Shown in pieces: positions 1 through 9,161 of a DNA stretch of 32,531 bases (position 1 is its first letter; each line of letters opens with the position of its first letter). Position numbers and translations under genes: made by a program. The notes beneath the pieces were generated by a model, which saw only the letters and a program-made list of their open reading frames with translations, did no database searches and had not been told where the DNA came from. Source of the DNA: Opitutia bacterium (lineage in GTDB: Bacteria; Verrucomicrobiota; Verrucomicrobiia; Opitutales; Opitutaceae); contig CANGHW010000054.1 of assembly GCA_947453695.1 (NCBI GenBank), positions 1 to 32,531 of the forward strand, in the 5' to 3' direction.

Positions 1-945
1 AATGGGAGTCGCGAGGTCGTTGCTCATGAAGCGCAGCGGGAGTCCGTCTGCGAACTGAATTTCAACATCCCAAGATTGGCACGCGTTACAGAGGTCAGTG
101 ACCGGCGGGAAGGTGCCGGTGCCCTTGACGCGCATCGGCCCCTGAAGGTCGGACCGCATGCCCCAAATCGCGATGTCCAGCGGATGCGCACCCCAACCGG
201 CGATGAATCCGAGAGCGTAGTCGGAACAGTGCCACGTAGCCTTGCTCGTGATGCGATCCTTCGAACACGGCCGCATCGGAGCCGGCCCGATATACATCTC
301 GTAGTCGAGGCCGGCCGGCACCGGGATCGCTGCCGTGGAACCGCCGGCGCTTCCTTTGGGCGCCCACACCTCGATGCGTTTGAGGTCGCCGATGTAGCCG
401 TTCCGCACCAGCTCAACCCCGCGTTTCAACAATTCTTGGCTGCGTTGCTGCGTGCCATACTGGAAGACCCGACCGTATTTTTTCAGCGCATCACGCAGGA
501 GTCGATTCTGCTCCAAGCTGTAGCCGAGTGGTTTCTCAAGATAGAGATCCTTGCCCGCGCGGATGGCGGCCAAGGCAATCGGCACGTGCCAGTGGTCGGG
601 CGTGGAAATCACCACTGCATCGACGCTGCGGTCGGCGAGTAGGTCCCGAAAGTCGTTGTAGAGCTTTGGCTCATGACTCTGCGCGTCTTTCACGAATTTC
701 GCCGCCTTCTCCCGGCGCTCTTGAAACGGATCGCAGATGGCGACCGAGGCGGCAGTGTCGACGCCCAGAAAATTTCGCAGATTGTTCGTGCCCTGTCCGC
801 CCACGCCGATGTGGCCGAGTTGGATTTTGGCATTTGGCGCCCGCGAGCCACTCGTGGCGCAACCGGTCAGGATCATCGGGGCGGTTGAGGCCGCCAGCAT
901 GCCTTGCAGGAAGTGGCGACGAGTGACGTAGCGTATTGGTTTCAT
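1..945 (-). CDS. Gfo/Idh/MocA family oxidoreductase, Tat-exported, partial (3' end outside window)
   Basis: The minus-strand frame stays open from an ATG at 945 to the window edge (315 codons), so only the N-terminal part is visible. It starts with a twin-arginine motif (RRHFLQG, residues 9-15), a short hydrophobic stretch and a lipobox-like ILTGC ending at Cys29, suggesting a Tat-exported lipoprotein. A Rossmann NAD(P) motif follows (GHIGVGGQG, about residues 44-52), then STPDHWHVPIA and the family's EKPLGY signature, whose Lys is normally catalytic. Family members oxidise or epimerise sugars or cyclitols; exported forms are common in Verrucomicrobiota and Planctomycetota and mostly have unknown substrates. 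The ATG overlaps the TGA of the upstream ThuA gene (ATGA), so the two are probably translationally coupled. The family call is firm; the substrate cannot be told. Confidence 0.9.
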   Translation of the reverse strand, partial: MKPIRYVTRRHFLQGMLAASTAPMILTGCATSGSRAPNAKIQLGHIGVGGQGTNNLRNFLGVDTAASVAICDPFQERREKAAKFVKDAQSHEPKLYNDFRDLLADRSVDAVVISTPDHWHVPIALAAIRAGKDLYLEKPLGYSLEQNRLLRDALKKYGRVFQYGTQQRSQELLKRGVELVRNGYIGDLKRIEVWAPKGSAGGSTAAIPVPAGLDYEMYIGPAPMRPCSKDRITSKATWHCSDYALGFIAGWGAHPLDIAIWGMRSDLQGPMRVKGTGTFPPVTDLCNACQSWDVEIQFADGLPLRFMSNDLATPI

Positions 946-1715
946 TTTCGTGTGGAGGGAGGCGGAGCAAAAGTGACAGAACCGGTGGCGGCCCATTCGG
1001 TGCCTCGGCACAGAAGCTGTTTGAAGGCGGCGTTGTTGATCGCGGCCACGTCGTGGCCCAACAGCAGGGTAAAGCCGCGCCCGGCGCCCATGGTAGTGGC
1101 CAGGGCGACGGGTTCCTCCTTGCCGCTGCCGCCAAACGCTTTCTGCGGGGTAACCCTGGCGAGGACCACCGCGCCCGGCATCAGCAGGCAGTTTTCCCAA
1201 AACTCGTCGCGCGTTGTAAATTCCGCCATGCCGGCGGTGATGGGGTGCGTGAGCGGAACGATCTGCACGGAATTGTCGTGGATCTTTCCGTGATGAGTGG
1301 ACTGGCCCCATGATGTGCCGGCGAGCGCTTGGAACTCCGGCCAATCATAGAAGACCGAGCTGCCCGCATGGACCGTTACGAAACCACGGCCCCCACGAAT
1401 CCAGTCAATGAAAGCCACCCGCATCTCGTCCTTCCAGACTGACGAAACGTCCTTTTTCCCAAATTCATTGTAGTTGCTGAGCACCACCGAAAATCCCTTC
1501 AGGTCGTGAGGCAGTAACGACGAAACGTTCTCGGTAACGGTTGCGGCGAACTTGCCCCCTTCCTCCAGCGCAGCCTTGAGCGCCGGTGTCGTCGCGCGCC
1601 AGTTGTGATTGTTCGCTCCGCTGAGAATCAGGACGCGGAGCGGTTCCGCTCCAGACATGGCCGCCAGCCCAAGGGCGCAAAGGGCGACTGGAAGCAGGAA
1701 ACGGCGAGGTGGCAT
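942..1715 (-). CDS. ThuA-like domain protein, secreted
   Basis: This 257-residue protein begins with a clear signal peptide (MPPRRFLLPVALCALGLAAMSGA), which is why I take the ATG at 1715 over an in-frame start 22 codons upstream. The rest is a single ThuA-like domain, related to the class I glutamine amidotransferase fold: a strand LRVLILSGANNHNW near the N-terminus, VVLSNYNEFGKKD, then GRGFVTVHAGSSVFYDWPEF and the C-terminal GRGFTLLLGHD. ThuA proteins were named from a trehalose-utilisation locus; their biochemical role is poorly known, but they often sit beside Gfo/Idh/MocA oxidoreductases, as here. The stop overlaps the start of the oxidoreductase by four bases. The AraC-type regulator gene diverges 58 bp away and is the natural candidate controller. 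Confidence 0.88.
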   Translation of the reverse strand: MPPRRFLLPVALCALGLAAMSGAEPLRVLILSGANNHNWRATTPALKAALEEGGKFAATVTENVSSLLPHDLKGFSVVLSNYNEFGKKDVSSVWKDEMRVAFIDWIRGGRGFVTVHAGSSVFYDWPEFQALAGTSWGQSTHHGKIHDNSVQIVPLTHPITAGMAEFTTRDEFWENCLLMPGAVVLARVTPQKAFGGSGKEEPVALATTMGAGRGFTLLLGHDVAAINNAAFKQLLCRGTEWAATGSVTFAPPPSTRK

Positions 1716-1773
1716 GGTTGGATAATATACATTTGCCGGCGCCGAATCGTTCCAAATTGTCTGGTGGTAAAAA

Positions 1774-2790
1774 ATGAACAAAGCGAAGCAACCGGTGAGT
1801 TTTCGGTCGCGGCGTGAGCTTTATCACGCGGACACCTGCGATCCGTTGGTGGCCGCGGCGCGGCGCGGCGACCTCGGACTGGCCGCGTTCGGACGTGGAA
1901 CGTATCCTGGTGCGAGGCTGTCGCCGCGCAGTTTGCCCGAGCTCTGCTCGGTGGGCGTATGGGACGCCCGGGCCGACCAACCATGGGGGTTGGGCTGGCA
2001 TCGTAACGAAGGAATCGAGCTGACGTATCTGGCGGCGGGCCACCTGAATTTTGCAGTGGATCGCGATAGCTTTAAACTCGAACCCGGCGATTTCACGATC
2101 ACCCGCCCATGGCAGAAACACCGCGTGGGCAATCCCAACGTCACCGCGTCGCGCCTGATCTGGGTCATCCTCGACGTCGGGGTGCGCCGCCCCAATCAGG
2201 CGTGGCGCTGGCCGGCGTGGATGCTGCTCGAGCCGTCCTTGCTGCGTCCGATGACCGTCAAACTCCGGCACAATGAAAGGCCCGTGTGGAAGGCCGATCG
2301 CAATCTGGCGCGCTGCTTTGAGGAACTGGCGGCGAGTTGCAGCCAGCCGTTTTCGCCGACCCACTGCACGCGAGTGAAACTTCTCCTCAACGGCCTATGG
2401 ATTGCCTTGGCCGGTTTGTTGACGACCCGACGCATGAAGCTCGACGAAAGCCTGTCGTCGGCCGAGCGCACCGTGCGCCTATTTCTGGAGGAACTGCGCG
2501 CGCGATCAGATGAGCCTTGGACACTTGCAGCCATGGCAGAGCAGTGCGGCATCGGCCGCAGTTCCTTCAGCGAATACTGCCGGCAGCAGACCAATTGCAC
2601 ACCGATCGAGTATCTCACGCGCTGCCGGCTGGAACACGCCTGCCAGTTGCTTGGGAGCGAGCCGGCGCGCAGCATTACCGACATCGCCCTAGCCTGCGGT
2701 TTTCAAACGAGCCAGTATTTCGCTACTGTCTTTGCGCGGAAGTTCGGCCGCTCGCCCCGCGTCTGGAGGGGCGACCGCAACTGCGGCTGA
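1774..2790 (+). CDS. AraC family transcriptional regulator
   Basis: 338 residues. The N-terminal part contains a cupin-like effector-binding region (about residues 75-140, with GIELTYLAAGHLNFAVD and a following LEPGDFTITRPWQKHRV stretch typical of sugar-sensing AraC regulators). The C-terminus (about 232-333) carries the double helix-turn-helix: WTLAAMAEQCGIGRSSFSEYC is the first, and ITDIALACGFQTSQYFATVFARKFG-type residues form the highly conserved second helix pair, ending SPRVWR. It is divergent from the ThuA-oxidoreductase pair with a 58-bp shared intergenic region, so control of that pair is likely. It converges on the response regulator gene at 2839. The ligand is unknown; rhamnose is possible given the rha genes, but they lie 10 kb away. 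Confidence 0.92.
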   Translation: MNKAKQPVSFRSRRELYHADTCDPLVAAARRGDLGLAAFGRGTYPGARLSPRSLPELCSVGVWDARADQPWGLGWHRNEGIELTYLAAGHLNFAVDRDSFKLEPGDFTITRPWQKHRVGNPNVTASRLIWVILDVGVRRPNQAWRWPAWMLLEPSLLRPMTVKLRHNERPVWKADRNLARCFEELAASCSQPFSPTHCTRVKLLLNGLWIALAGLLTTRRMKLDESLSSAERTVRLFLEELRARSDEPWTLAAMAEQCGIGRSSFSEYCRQQTNCTPIEYLTRCRLEHACQLLGSEPARSITDIALACGFQTSQYFATVFARKFGRSPRVWRGDRNCG

Positions 2791-2838
2791 ACCCCAGTCG
2801 GTGCGTCGGCCGGTTGGCGCGAGACCTCCCGCGGTTCG

Positions 2839-3468
2839 CTACTCGACGTGCAATATTCCGCGCTCCACCGCTGCGCGCGTAGCTTCGGTGCGGTCGGTGA
2901 CATCGAGTTTTTGCATGACATTTTTCAGGTGCCACTTCGCCGTCGTCTCGGAGCAGCTGAGCGTCGCGGCAATTTCACGGTTGGTCAGTCCTTTGCTCAC
3001 CAGTTCCAATACCTCGTGCTCGCGTGCGGTCAGCGTCGCCCCGGGGCCGCGTTCCGCCAAACGCGCGGCCAGCGCCTGCGGCAAATAGCGCTCGCCGGCG
3101 TGGATGGCGCGGATGGCCCGGAGGAGTTCCTGAAGCTGTGCGGCCTTCGGCAAGTAGCCGGCCGCACCGGCCTGTAACGCGCGATACACGTCCTCTTCAC
3201 CTTCATCAATCGAGAGCATGAGCACGCGCGCGGAGGGAAACTCACGGCGCAGAGCTACGAGCGTTTCCACCCCGCTCAATCCCGGCAGCCTACCGTCAAG
3301 AATGACGATGTCAGGATGGTGCTCACGGTAGAGAGCCAGCGCCTGCGTTCCGTTGTCGGCCTCCGCAATCACCTGCATATCCGCCTCCGCATTGAGCGAA
3401 CTGGCCAGGCCCATGCGAACGAAAAAATGATCATCCACCACCATGAGGGAAATTTTCGTCGGTTTCAT
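2839..3468 (-). CDS. NarL/FixJ-type response regulator (LuxR HTH)
   Basis: 209 residues. The receiver domain (about 5-120) has the acidic pair Asp12-Asp13, the phospho-acceptor Asp58 (in VILDGRLPG), a Ser86 in place of the usual switch Thr, and the conserved Lys108 (GYLPKAA). A LuxR-type helix-turn-helix fills the C-terminus (about 144-209; LTAREHEVLELVSKGLTNREIA, then ETTAKWHLKNVMQKL). Its start codon overlaps the stop of the sensor kinase gene (ATGA at 3465-3468), so the two form a co-translated two-component pair. Targets are not visible in the sequence; the divergent DUF5107-transporter operon that starts at 5763 is the nearest candidate. Confidence 0.94.
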   Translation of the reverse strand: MKPTKISLMVVDDHFFVRMGLASSLNAEADMQVIAEADNGTQALALYREHHPDIVILDGRLPGLSGVETLVALRREFPSARVLMLSIDEGEEDVYRALQAGAAGYLPKAAQLQELLRAIRAIHAGERYLPQALAARLAERGPGATLTAREHEVLELVSKGLTNREIAATLSCSETTAKWHLKNVMQKLDVTDRTEATRAAVERGILHVE

Positions 3469-5552
3469 TTTCGAGAATCTCCCTCGGTCGGCACGGTCAC
3501 GGAAATCATCGTGCCGGCCCCGGATTTGCTCTCGATCCGCAGGCGACCTTGCAGTTTGTTGGCCCTCTCCCGGAGGCCGAGCAGGCCGAAATGACCCGCC
3601 GCCGTGGCAAGCGCTTCGCTGGGATCGAACCCGCGTCCGTCGTCCTTCACTTCGAGCATTACTTCCCGCTCGTCGTAGCGTACGCGCACTTCGATCCGTG
3701 CGGCCTGCGCGTGACGCACCGCGTTGGCGATGGCCTCCTGGCCCATCCGCAACAAGTGATGTTCCATGATGCCGGCGAGCCGCCGGGGGGTGCCCTCCAA
3801 CTTGAGGCTAATCTGCGCGGACCCGGTCGCGGCGATCAGCGGCTGCACCAATTCATCGAGCGCGGCGGGCAAATCCGTGCTGCTCAATTCATGGGCGCGC
3901 AAATCTTCCACCGAGCGTTTGGTCTCGGCCTGACTGTGCCGCACCATCATCCGGGCCATGTCGAGCGCCCGCTCCGCCTGCTGCGGTGATTCCGTGATTC
4001 GTGCTGCCGCGGAATCGAGTTGAAGGGCAATGCCGACCAGTTCCTGCCCCAGCGAGTCATGCAGCTCCCGCGCGATTCGGGTCCGCTCCTCCGCGACCGC
4101 CTCACGCTCCCGTTGCTGGCCGATCACGGCCGTTTGCCGCGCCACCTGCCGGCGTAGCAGCGCAGCCCAGCCGGCCGCCAGGAGTCCCAGAATCAAAATC
4201 GCGCCGCACAAGATGAAGACCCGCTGCACCGTCCACCAAGGGGGCAGTTGGAGCACTTCGACATCGGTCGCCGACGTCAGCCACAACTGAAAAGCAAAGG
4301 TCGCCGGCATGTTTTCCTGCAGGGGCAGCCGCTTGGTTTGGCAGACTCCGCCCAGCCGAAGGAGTGTGCCCCGCTCCAGCACCGGTAGCGATTTGCTTCC
4401 ATCGAGAAGCGGTCGGCGGACGAGAAACAGAATGTCCCTTTCCTCCACCACCAGTGAATCCTCCGCCAAATTGCGCTGTTGCTCGACGAGCCTCCCTTCG
4501 ACGGTGATCGCTGCGCCATGATAGCCGACGGTATCCGCCTCGATGTCGCTCACCGTTAAGGTCAGCCGCGGGGCGGGAGGCGCGGACGTCTCCACGCGGA
4601 ACACCGCATCAGTGAGAACCACCCGTCCGTCGAATATCTCACTCCAGCCGACCGCATCGACAAAATCGCCTGGGGTGATCTTTCCCGGCGCGCTCGTCTG
4701 CACCCAGACGTTGGCCGTATTCTCCATGAACAAATAGAAACCCTGCCCCGGCCGGGCGAATCGCGCCTGCCCGTAAATCCGCACGAGGGGCTTATCCCAC
4801 GAAGATGAAGGAAAAAGCTTTTGGTAGGTCTGCCGCGGGCGATCAAACCGGGCAGCCAAGCCCTCCGGGGCGATTTCAACCATTTCCAGCGACGGCACGC
4901 AGAGCACCGTTTTGGTCGGTCCCAGGTCCCCGTCCAAGGGCACCGGTTTGCGCGCCACCACACCTCTCACTGTGCAGGTCAGGTCACGCAGATAGCCGGG
5001 CAACGCCCAATTCTGCGGCCACCGGGGAATCGCCGCCTGCACGAGCAAGCCGTCCGAAACGAGATCCAGCATTATACCATCACGCACCCTCGCCACATTG
5101 GTCACCACGCCGCGAACGCTGACCCACCGCGCGTCGTAGATTCCCTGATCGAGCGCACCCGCGGCCAGTCGGACCGGCTCCGGCCATTGGCTGGTTCCGA
5201 GGGAGCGGATCCGTGCTTGGCCGCCGCGTGGTCCCGGACCCGTGACGATCGGAATGGTCCGGCCTGGTTGGGTAAACCCCTCGATCTCCACTTCGGTGCC
5301 AGCGGGCACGAGGTGCTCGATGTTACGGAAGAAAATGCCGCCGCTGGCGTCCTGCAGGAAACTCAATTCCCAGTCGTGAAAAGTAAGGACGCCGCGCAGC
5401 CGCACGGGATAGCTGCGCGCCGCTTCGGATTCACTCAACGCGCTCACCTGCCGCACCACCGTCAGCGTCGGCAAAGCCGCCGCCTCTGCCGCACCGCCCA
5501 ACGGCGCGGTCAGCAGACTCGACCCAAGGATGAATAACGGCCGCAGCCTCAT
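3465..5552 (-). CDS. Membrane sensor histidine kinase (HisKA_3) with tandem OB-like periplasmic region
   Basis: 695 residues from the ATG at 5552, chosen because it starts a proper signal peptide (MRLRPLFILGSSLLTAPLGG); an in-frame start 16 codons upstream adds a charged leader. Residues about 30-435 would be periplasmic and contain about four repeats of the style 'RGV-(x)n-LQDASGGIFF-(x)n-GTEVEIEGF', resembling OB folds. One transmembrane helix lies at about 444-466 (VFILCGAILILGLLAAGWAALL). The cytoplasmic kinase is of the NarX/DegS class: the phospho-accepting His498 is in RIARELHDSLGQELVGI, the N box in QEAIANAVRHA (about 605-615), and the ATP lid in DDGRGFDP (about 637-644) and GLLGLRERA. 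It pairs with the response regulator overlapping its 3' end. The ligand is unknown; the neighbouring sugar operon suggests a carbohydrate. Confidence 0.92.
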   Translation of the reverse strand: MRLRPLFILGSSLLTAPLGGAAEAAALPTLTVVRQVSALSESEAARSYPVRLRGVLTFHDWELSFLQDASGGIFFRNIEHLVPAGTEVEIEGFTQPGRTIPIVTGPGPRGGQARIRSLGTSQWPEPVRLAAGALDQGIYDARWVSVRGVVTNVARVRDGIMLDLVSDGLLVQAAIPRWPQNWALPGYLRDLTCTVRGVVARKPVPLDGDLGPTKTVLCVPSLEMVEIAPEGLAARFDRPRQTYQKLFPSSSWDKPLVRIYGQARFARPGQGFYLFMENTANVWVQTSAPGKITPGDFVDAVGWSEIFDGRVVLTDAVFRVETSAPPAPRLTLTVSDIEADTVGYHGAAITVEGRLVEQQRNLAEDSLVVEERDILFLVRRPLLDGSKSLPVLERGTLLRLGGVCQTKRLPLQENMPATFAFQLWLTSATDVEVLQLPPWWTVQRVFILCGAILILGLLAAGWAALLRRQVARQTAVIGQQREREAVAEERTRIARELHDSLGQELVGIALQLDSAAARITESPQQAERALDMARMMVRHSQAETKRSVEDLRAHELSSTDLPAALDELVQPLIAATGSAQISLKLEGTPRRLAGIMEHHLLRMGQEAIANAVRHAQAARIEVRVRYDEREVMLEVKDDGRGFDPSEALATAAGHFGLLGLRERANKLQGRLRIESKSGAGTMISVTVPTEGDSRK

Positions 5553-5762
5553 GAAAATCGGTGATGGATGCCGATGCCGGTCTAAAAGCAGAGCCAGCAC
5601 TGCGGCTTTAGTCCGGGTCAGTGCGGGCGTTTTTCAACCCTTATTCCCCCCTCCGTTCGGGTAGTTACTGCGAAAGGCTCGTGGGGTTAGATTTCCGTCG
5701 GCTTCCCGTGCACCTCTAATTCAGCGACGGCAGCACGCGCGAACACCGAGCCCAATCCGAAT

Positions 5763-8700
5763 ATGCCCCCCTCTTCCAAAGTAACCGTCGCGGTCACCGC
5801 GATCACGCTGCCCACCTACCTGCCGGCTGCGCCGGACAAGAACCCGATGTTCCTCGAGAAGCGGGTTTACCAGGGGAGCTGCGGTAAAGTGTATCCGCTG
5901 CCATTCACGGATCGCATCGCGGAGAAACCCGTTGATCGACAGTGGAAGGCCATTTGGCTCGAGAATGAATATCTGCGCGTGCTCGTGCTCCCGGAAATCG
6001 GCGGACGCATTCACGCAATTCAGGACAAGACCAACGGTTACGACCTGGTCTATAACCAGCCAGTCATCAAGCCGGCCCTCGTCGGTCTGGCCGGTCCGTG
6101 GGCGTCCGGTGGGATCGAGTTCAACTGGCCGCAGCATCATCGTCCCGCGACCTTTTTGCCCGTGGAGTTTGAGATTGAGGAAGGTGCCGATGGTTCATGC
6201 ACGGTTTGGTGCGGCGATCACGATCCGATGTCGCGGATGAAGGGCATGCACGGCGTGTGTCTGCACCCCGGCAAGGCGTTCGTGGAGTTGAAAGTCCGCA
6301 CCTACAACCGCACAGCGCTACCCCAGACTTTTCTCTGGTGGGCCAATGTCGCCACCCGCGTGCATGAGGCCTATCAGAGCTTTTTCCCGCCGGACGTCAC
6401 CTACGTCGCCGACCACGCCCGCCGCTCGATGAGCGAGTATCCGCTGGCGAAGGGATCCTATTACGGCGTCAATTACGGCAAACGCGGGAAGAAAGGTATT
6501 CCGCCGAGCGAAGTCCCCGCCCAGTTTGTGCCGCCTCACGCCGGCGGAAAAGCACCGGTGGGCTATGCGCCTAATGATCTGTCGTTCTACGCCAATATTC
6601 CCGTGCCCACCTCCTACATGTGCATGGGCAGCCGGGAGGACTTTTTCGGCGGTTACGACTACAAGGCGCAGGCCGGTATCGTCCACATCGCGAATCACCA
6701 CATCTCCCCGGGAAAGAAGCAGTGGACGTGGGGCAACCATGAGTTCGGCTATGCGTGGGATCGCAATCTCACCGACCGGGATACCACCGGCGAATTCGCG
6801 CCTTACATCGAGATCATGGCGGGAGTCTACACCGACAACCAACCTGACTTCAGTTTCCTGCAACCCGGTGAGACGAAATCGTGGAGCCAGTATTGGTATC
6901 CCATCCAGAAGATCGGGCCAGCTCAGCACGCCAATTTGGCCGCCTCAATCAGCCTCCAGGTCCTCGACGACAGCATTAGGGCCGGCGTGGCGGTAACCGA
7001 ACGGATTCCCGGTGCGAAGATTCGGGTCACCCGCAACGGCAAAGTCCTGCGCGAAACGACGCGCGATCTTGTGCCGGGCGACCCGTTCATCGCAGAACAC
7101 AAAGTCCCAGGCGAACTCGTGGCAACGGAGTTGCGGCTCTCGGTTTCCGACCGCAACGGAAATGAAATCATCGCTTACCAACCCAAGTCGCGGGTGAAGG
7201 GCAAAGTGCCTCCGCCGGCGACGGAACCGCCGCCGCCCGCAGACATCGCCAGCGCCGACGAACTTTTCATCACTGGCCTGCACTTGGAGCAGTATCGCCA
7301 CGCGACGCGCTGCCCGACGCTCTACTGGAATGAGGCGCTCAGGCGCGATCCTGGCGATGCCCGCTGCAACCAAGCGCTCGGCGCGTGGCATTTCCGTCGC
7401 GGCGAATTCACTGCCGCGGAAATTTTTCTGCGCCGAGCCATCGCCCGCCTCACACGGCGCAACTCCAATCCGGCCGATGGAGAGGCCTATTACGTCCTCG
7501 GCATTTGTCTGCGGGCGCTCGGCCGCGACGGCGAGGCCTACGACGCGTTCTACAAGGCCGTCTGGAACCAAGCCTGGCAGTCCGCCGGCTACCACGCGCT
7601 GGCCGAACTGGATTGCAAGAAAGCCGACTGGCCCACCGCGCTGGACCACCTTGGCCGTTCGCTGCGGCTGAATGTCGACAACCTCCGCGCCCGCAACCTC
7701 CAGACCATCGTCCTGCGCAAACTGCAGCGCACGGCGGAAGCCGACACCGTCCTCCGCGATACGCACGCCCTCGACAGATTGGATCGGTGGGCGTGCCATC
7801 TGCGCTGCGAAGTGTTGCGCTGCGATTTGCAGACGGCGCTGGATATCGCCCATGACTGCGCCCGGGCGGGGCTTTACGACGAGGCCATCGCGTTGCTGAG
7901 AAAATCATCGGCGCAACCCACCGACTTGCCCGACCAGAGCTGGGGCGCACTGCCGTTGGTTCACTACACACTGGGCTGGCTTGAACTCCAGCGGGCCAAC
8001 GCAGCGCCGGCAGCCTTGCGACATTTCCGCCGCGCCGCCGCTCTCGCGCCCGACTACTGCTTCCCGTCGCGCCTTGAAGACATCGCCATTTTGGAAGCCG
8101 CCATGACCGTCAATCCGGCCGATGCGCGTGCGCCCTACTATCTGGGTAATCTGCTCTACGACCGGCGCCGTCACCGGGAAGCGATCCAGCGTTGGGAAAA
8201 AGCGGCAAAGCTCGATCCGGGTTTCTCCATCGTGTGGCGCAATCTCGGCATTGGCTATTTCAACATCGCCAAAGACGCAGCCAAGGCCCGGCGCGCCTAC
8301 GAGCGGGCCCTGCGCGCCGCTCCTGCAGACGCTCGTTTGCTCTTTGAACGCGACCAACTCTGGAAACGGCTGGGCGAATCTCCCGTGAAACGCCTGCGCG
8401 AGACGAAAAAATACCTGCCGTTGGTCGCGCAGCGAGATGATCTCAGCGTTGAATTCTGCGCCCTGCTGAACCAGAGGGGCCTCCACGTCGAGGCGCTGCA
8501 ACTGCTCGCCAAACGCAGATTCCAACCGTGGGAAGGCGGCGAAGGCGGGCCGCTCGGTCAGCACGTCCGCACGCATCAGGCGCTGGGCCGCGCGGCGTTG
8601 GCGCGAAAGGATTTCCCAGCAGCCGTTGGCCATTTCGAGAGCGCCTTGACCGCGCCGCCCAATCTCTGCGAGGCGAAGCACCTGCTCGCCAATCAAAGCG

Positions 8701-9149
8701 ACACCCACTACTGGCTGGCCATCGCTCTCGCCGGACTCGGTGAGGTCGTAAAAGCACGGCACCACTGGCAGGCCGCCGCCAATTTCAAAGGCGACTTTCA
8801 GGCCATGAGCGTCCGCGCGTTTTCCGAGATGACTTACTACTCGGCCATTGCGCTGAAGGCACTTGGGCAGGTCGCAAAATCCCGCCAGCTCCTGCGCGAT
8901 TTGCTAGCCTACGCCCGGCGACTCCAGCGCGCTGAGGCCAAGATCGACTACTTCGCGACGTCCCTGCCGACGATGCTGCTGTTTGATGACGATCTTCAGT
9001 TCCGGCAGGAGACGACGGCCCTTTTCCTTCAGGCCCAAGCGTGGCTCGGGCTCGGGCAGACGGCGAAGGCCAATGGGCTGCTGAAGGTCGTTCTGCGGCG
9101 CGACCCAAACCACGCGTTGGCCGCCGACCTAACCCAAGAGTTGAACTGA
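5763..9149 (+). CDS. DUF5107 domain protein with C-terminal TPR repeats
   Basis: 1128 residues, no signal peptide and no membrane segment, so probably cytoplasmic. Residues about 8-400 match my recollection of DUF5107: ITLPTYLPAAPDKNPMFLEK, the RVYQGSCGKVYPLPFTDRI segment, LVLPEIGGRIH (75-84, a motif shared with galactose-mutarotase-fold proteins), GGIEFNWPQHHRP and KQWTWGNHEFG. From about residue 500 to the end there are many tetratricopeptide-like helical pairs (for example ALGAWHFRRGEFTAAEIFLRRA, APYYLGNLLYDRRRHREAIQRW, IVWRNLGIGYFNIAKDAAKARRAYERAL). The first ATG is kept because the family sequence starts immediately after it. It heads an operon with a sugar porter and a second mutarotase-fold protein. 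A role in sensing, binding or processing an imported sugar is inference; no enzymatic activity is established that I know of. Confidence 0.9.
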   Translation: MPPSSKVTVAVTAITLPTYLPAAPDKNPMFLEKRVYQGSCGKVYPLPFTDRIAEKPVDRQWKAIWLENEYLRVLVLPEIGGRIHAIQDKTNGYDLVYNQPVIKPALVGLAGPWASGGIEFNWPQHHRPATFLPVEFEIEEGADGSCTVWCGDHDPMSRMKGMHGVCLHPGKAFVELKVRTYNRTALPQTFLWWANVATRVHEAYQSFFPPDVTYVADHARRSMSEYPLAKGSYYGVNYGKRGKKGIPPSEVPAQFVPPHAGGKAPVGYAPNDLSFYANIPVPTSYMCMGSREDFFGGYDYKAQAGIVHIANHHISPGKKQWTWGNHEFGYAWDRNLTDRDTTGEFAPYIEIMAGVYTDNQPDFSFLQPGETKSWSQYWYPIQKIGPAQHANLAASISLQVLDDSIRAGVAVTERIPGAKIRVTRNGKVLRETTRDLVPGDPFIAEHKVPGELVATELRLSVSDRNGNEIIAYQPKSRVKGKVPPPATEPPPPADIASADELFITGLHLEQYRHATRCPTLYWNEALRRDPGDARCNQALGAWHFRRGEFTAAEIFLRRAIARLTRRNSNPADGEAYYVLGICLRALGRDGEAYDAFYKAVWNQAWQSAGYHALAELDCKKADWPTALDHLGRSLRLNVDNLRARNLQTIVLRKLQRTAEADTVLRDTHALDRLDRWACHLRCEVLRCDLQTALDIAHDCARAGLYDEAIALLRKSSAQPTDLPDQSWGALPLVHYTLGWLELQRANAAPAALRHFRRAAALAPDYCFPSRLEDIAILEAAMTVNPADARAPYYLGNLLYDRRRHREAIQRWEKAAKLDPGFSIVWRNLGIGYFNIAKDAAKARRAYERALRAAPADARLLFERDQLWKRLGESPVKRLRETKKYLPLVAQRDDLSVEFCALLNQRGLHVEALQLLAKRRFQPWEGGEGGPLGQHVRTHQALGRAALARKDFPAAVGHFESALTAPPNLCEAKHLLANQSDTHYWLAIALAGLGEVVKARHHWQAAANFKGDFQAMSVRAFSEMTYYSAIALKALGQVAKSRQLLRDLLAYARRLQRAEAKIDYFATSLPTMLLFDDDLQFRQETTALFLQAQAWLGLGQTAKANGLLKVVLRRDPNHALAADLTQELN

Positions 9150-9161
9150 ACCCACCTCACC

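Noticed and set aside
1737..1744. CGGCGCCG palindrome between the ThuA and AraC genes
   Set aside because: An 8-bp GC palindrome is common by chance in DNA of this composition; no second copy nearby.
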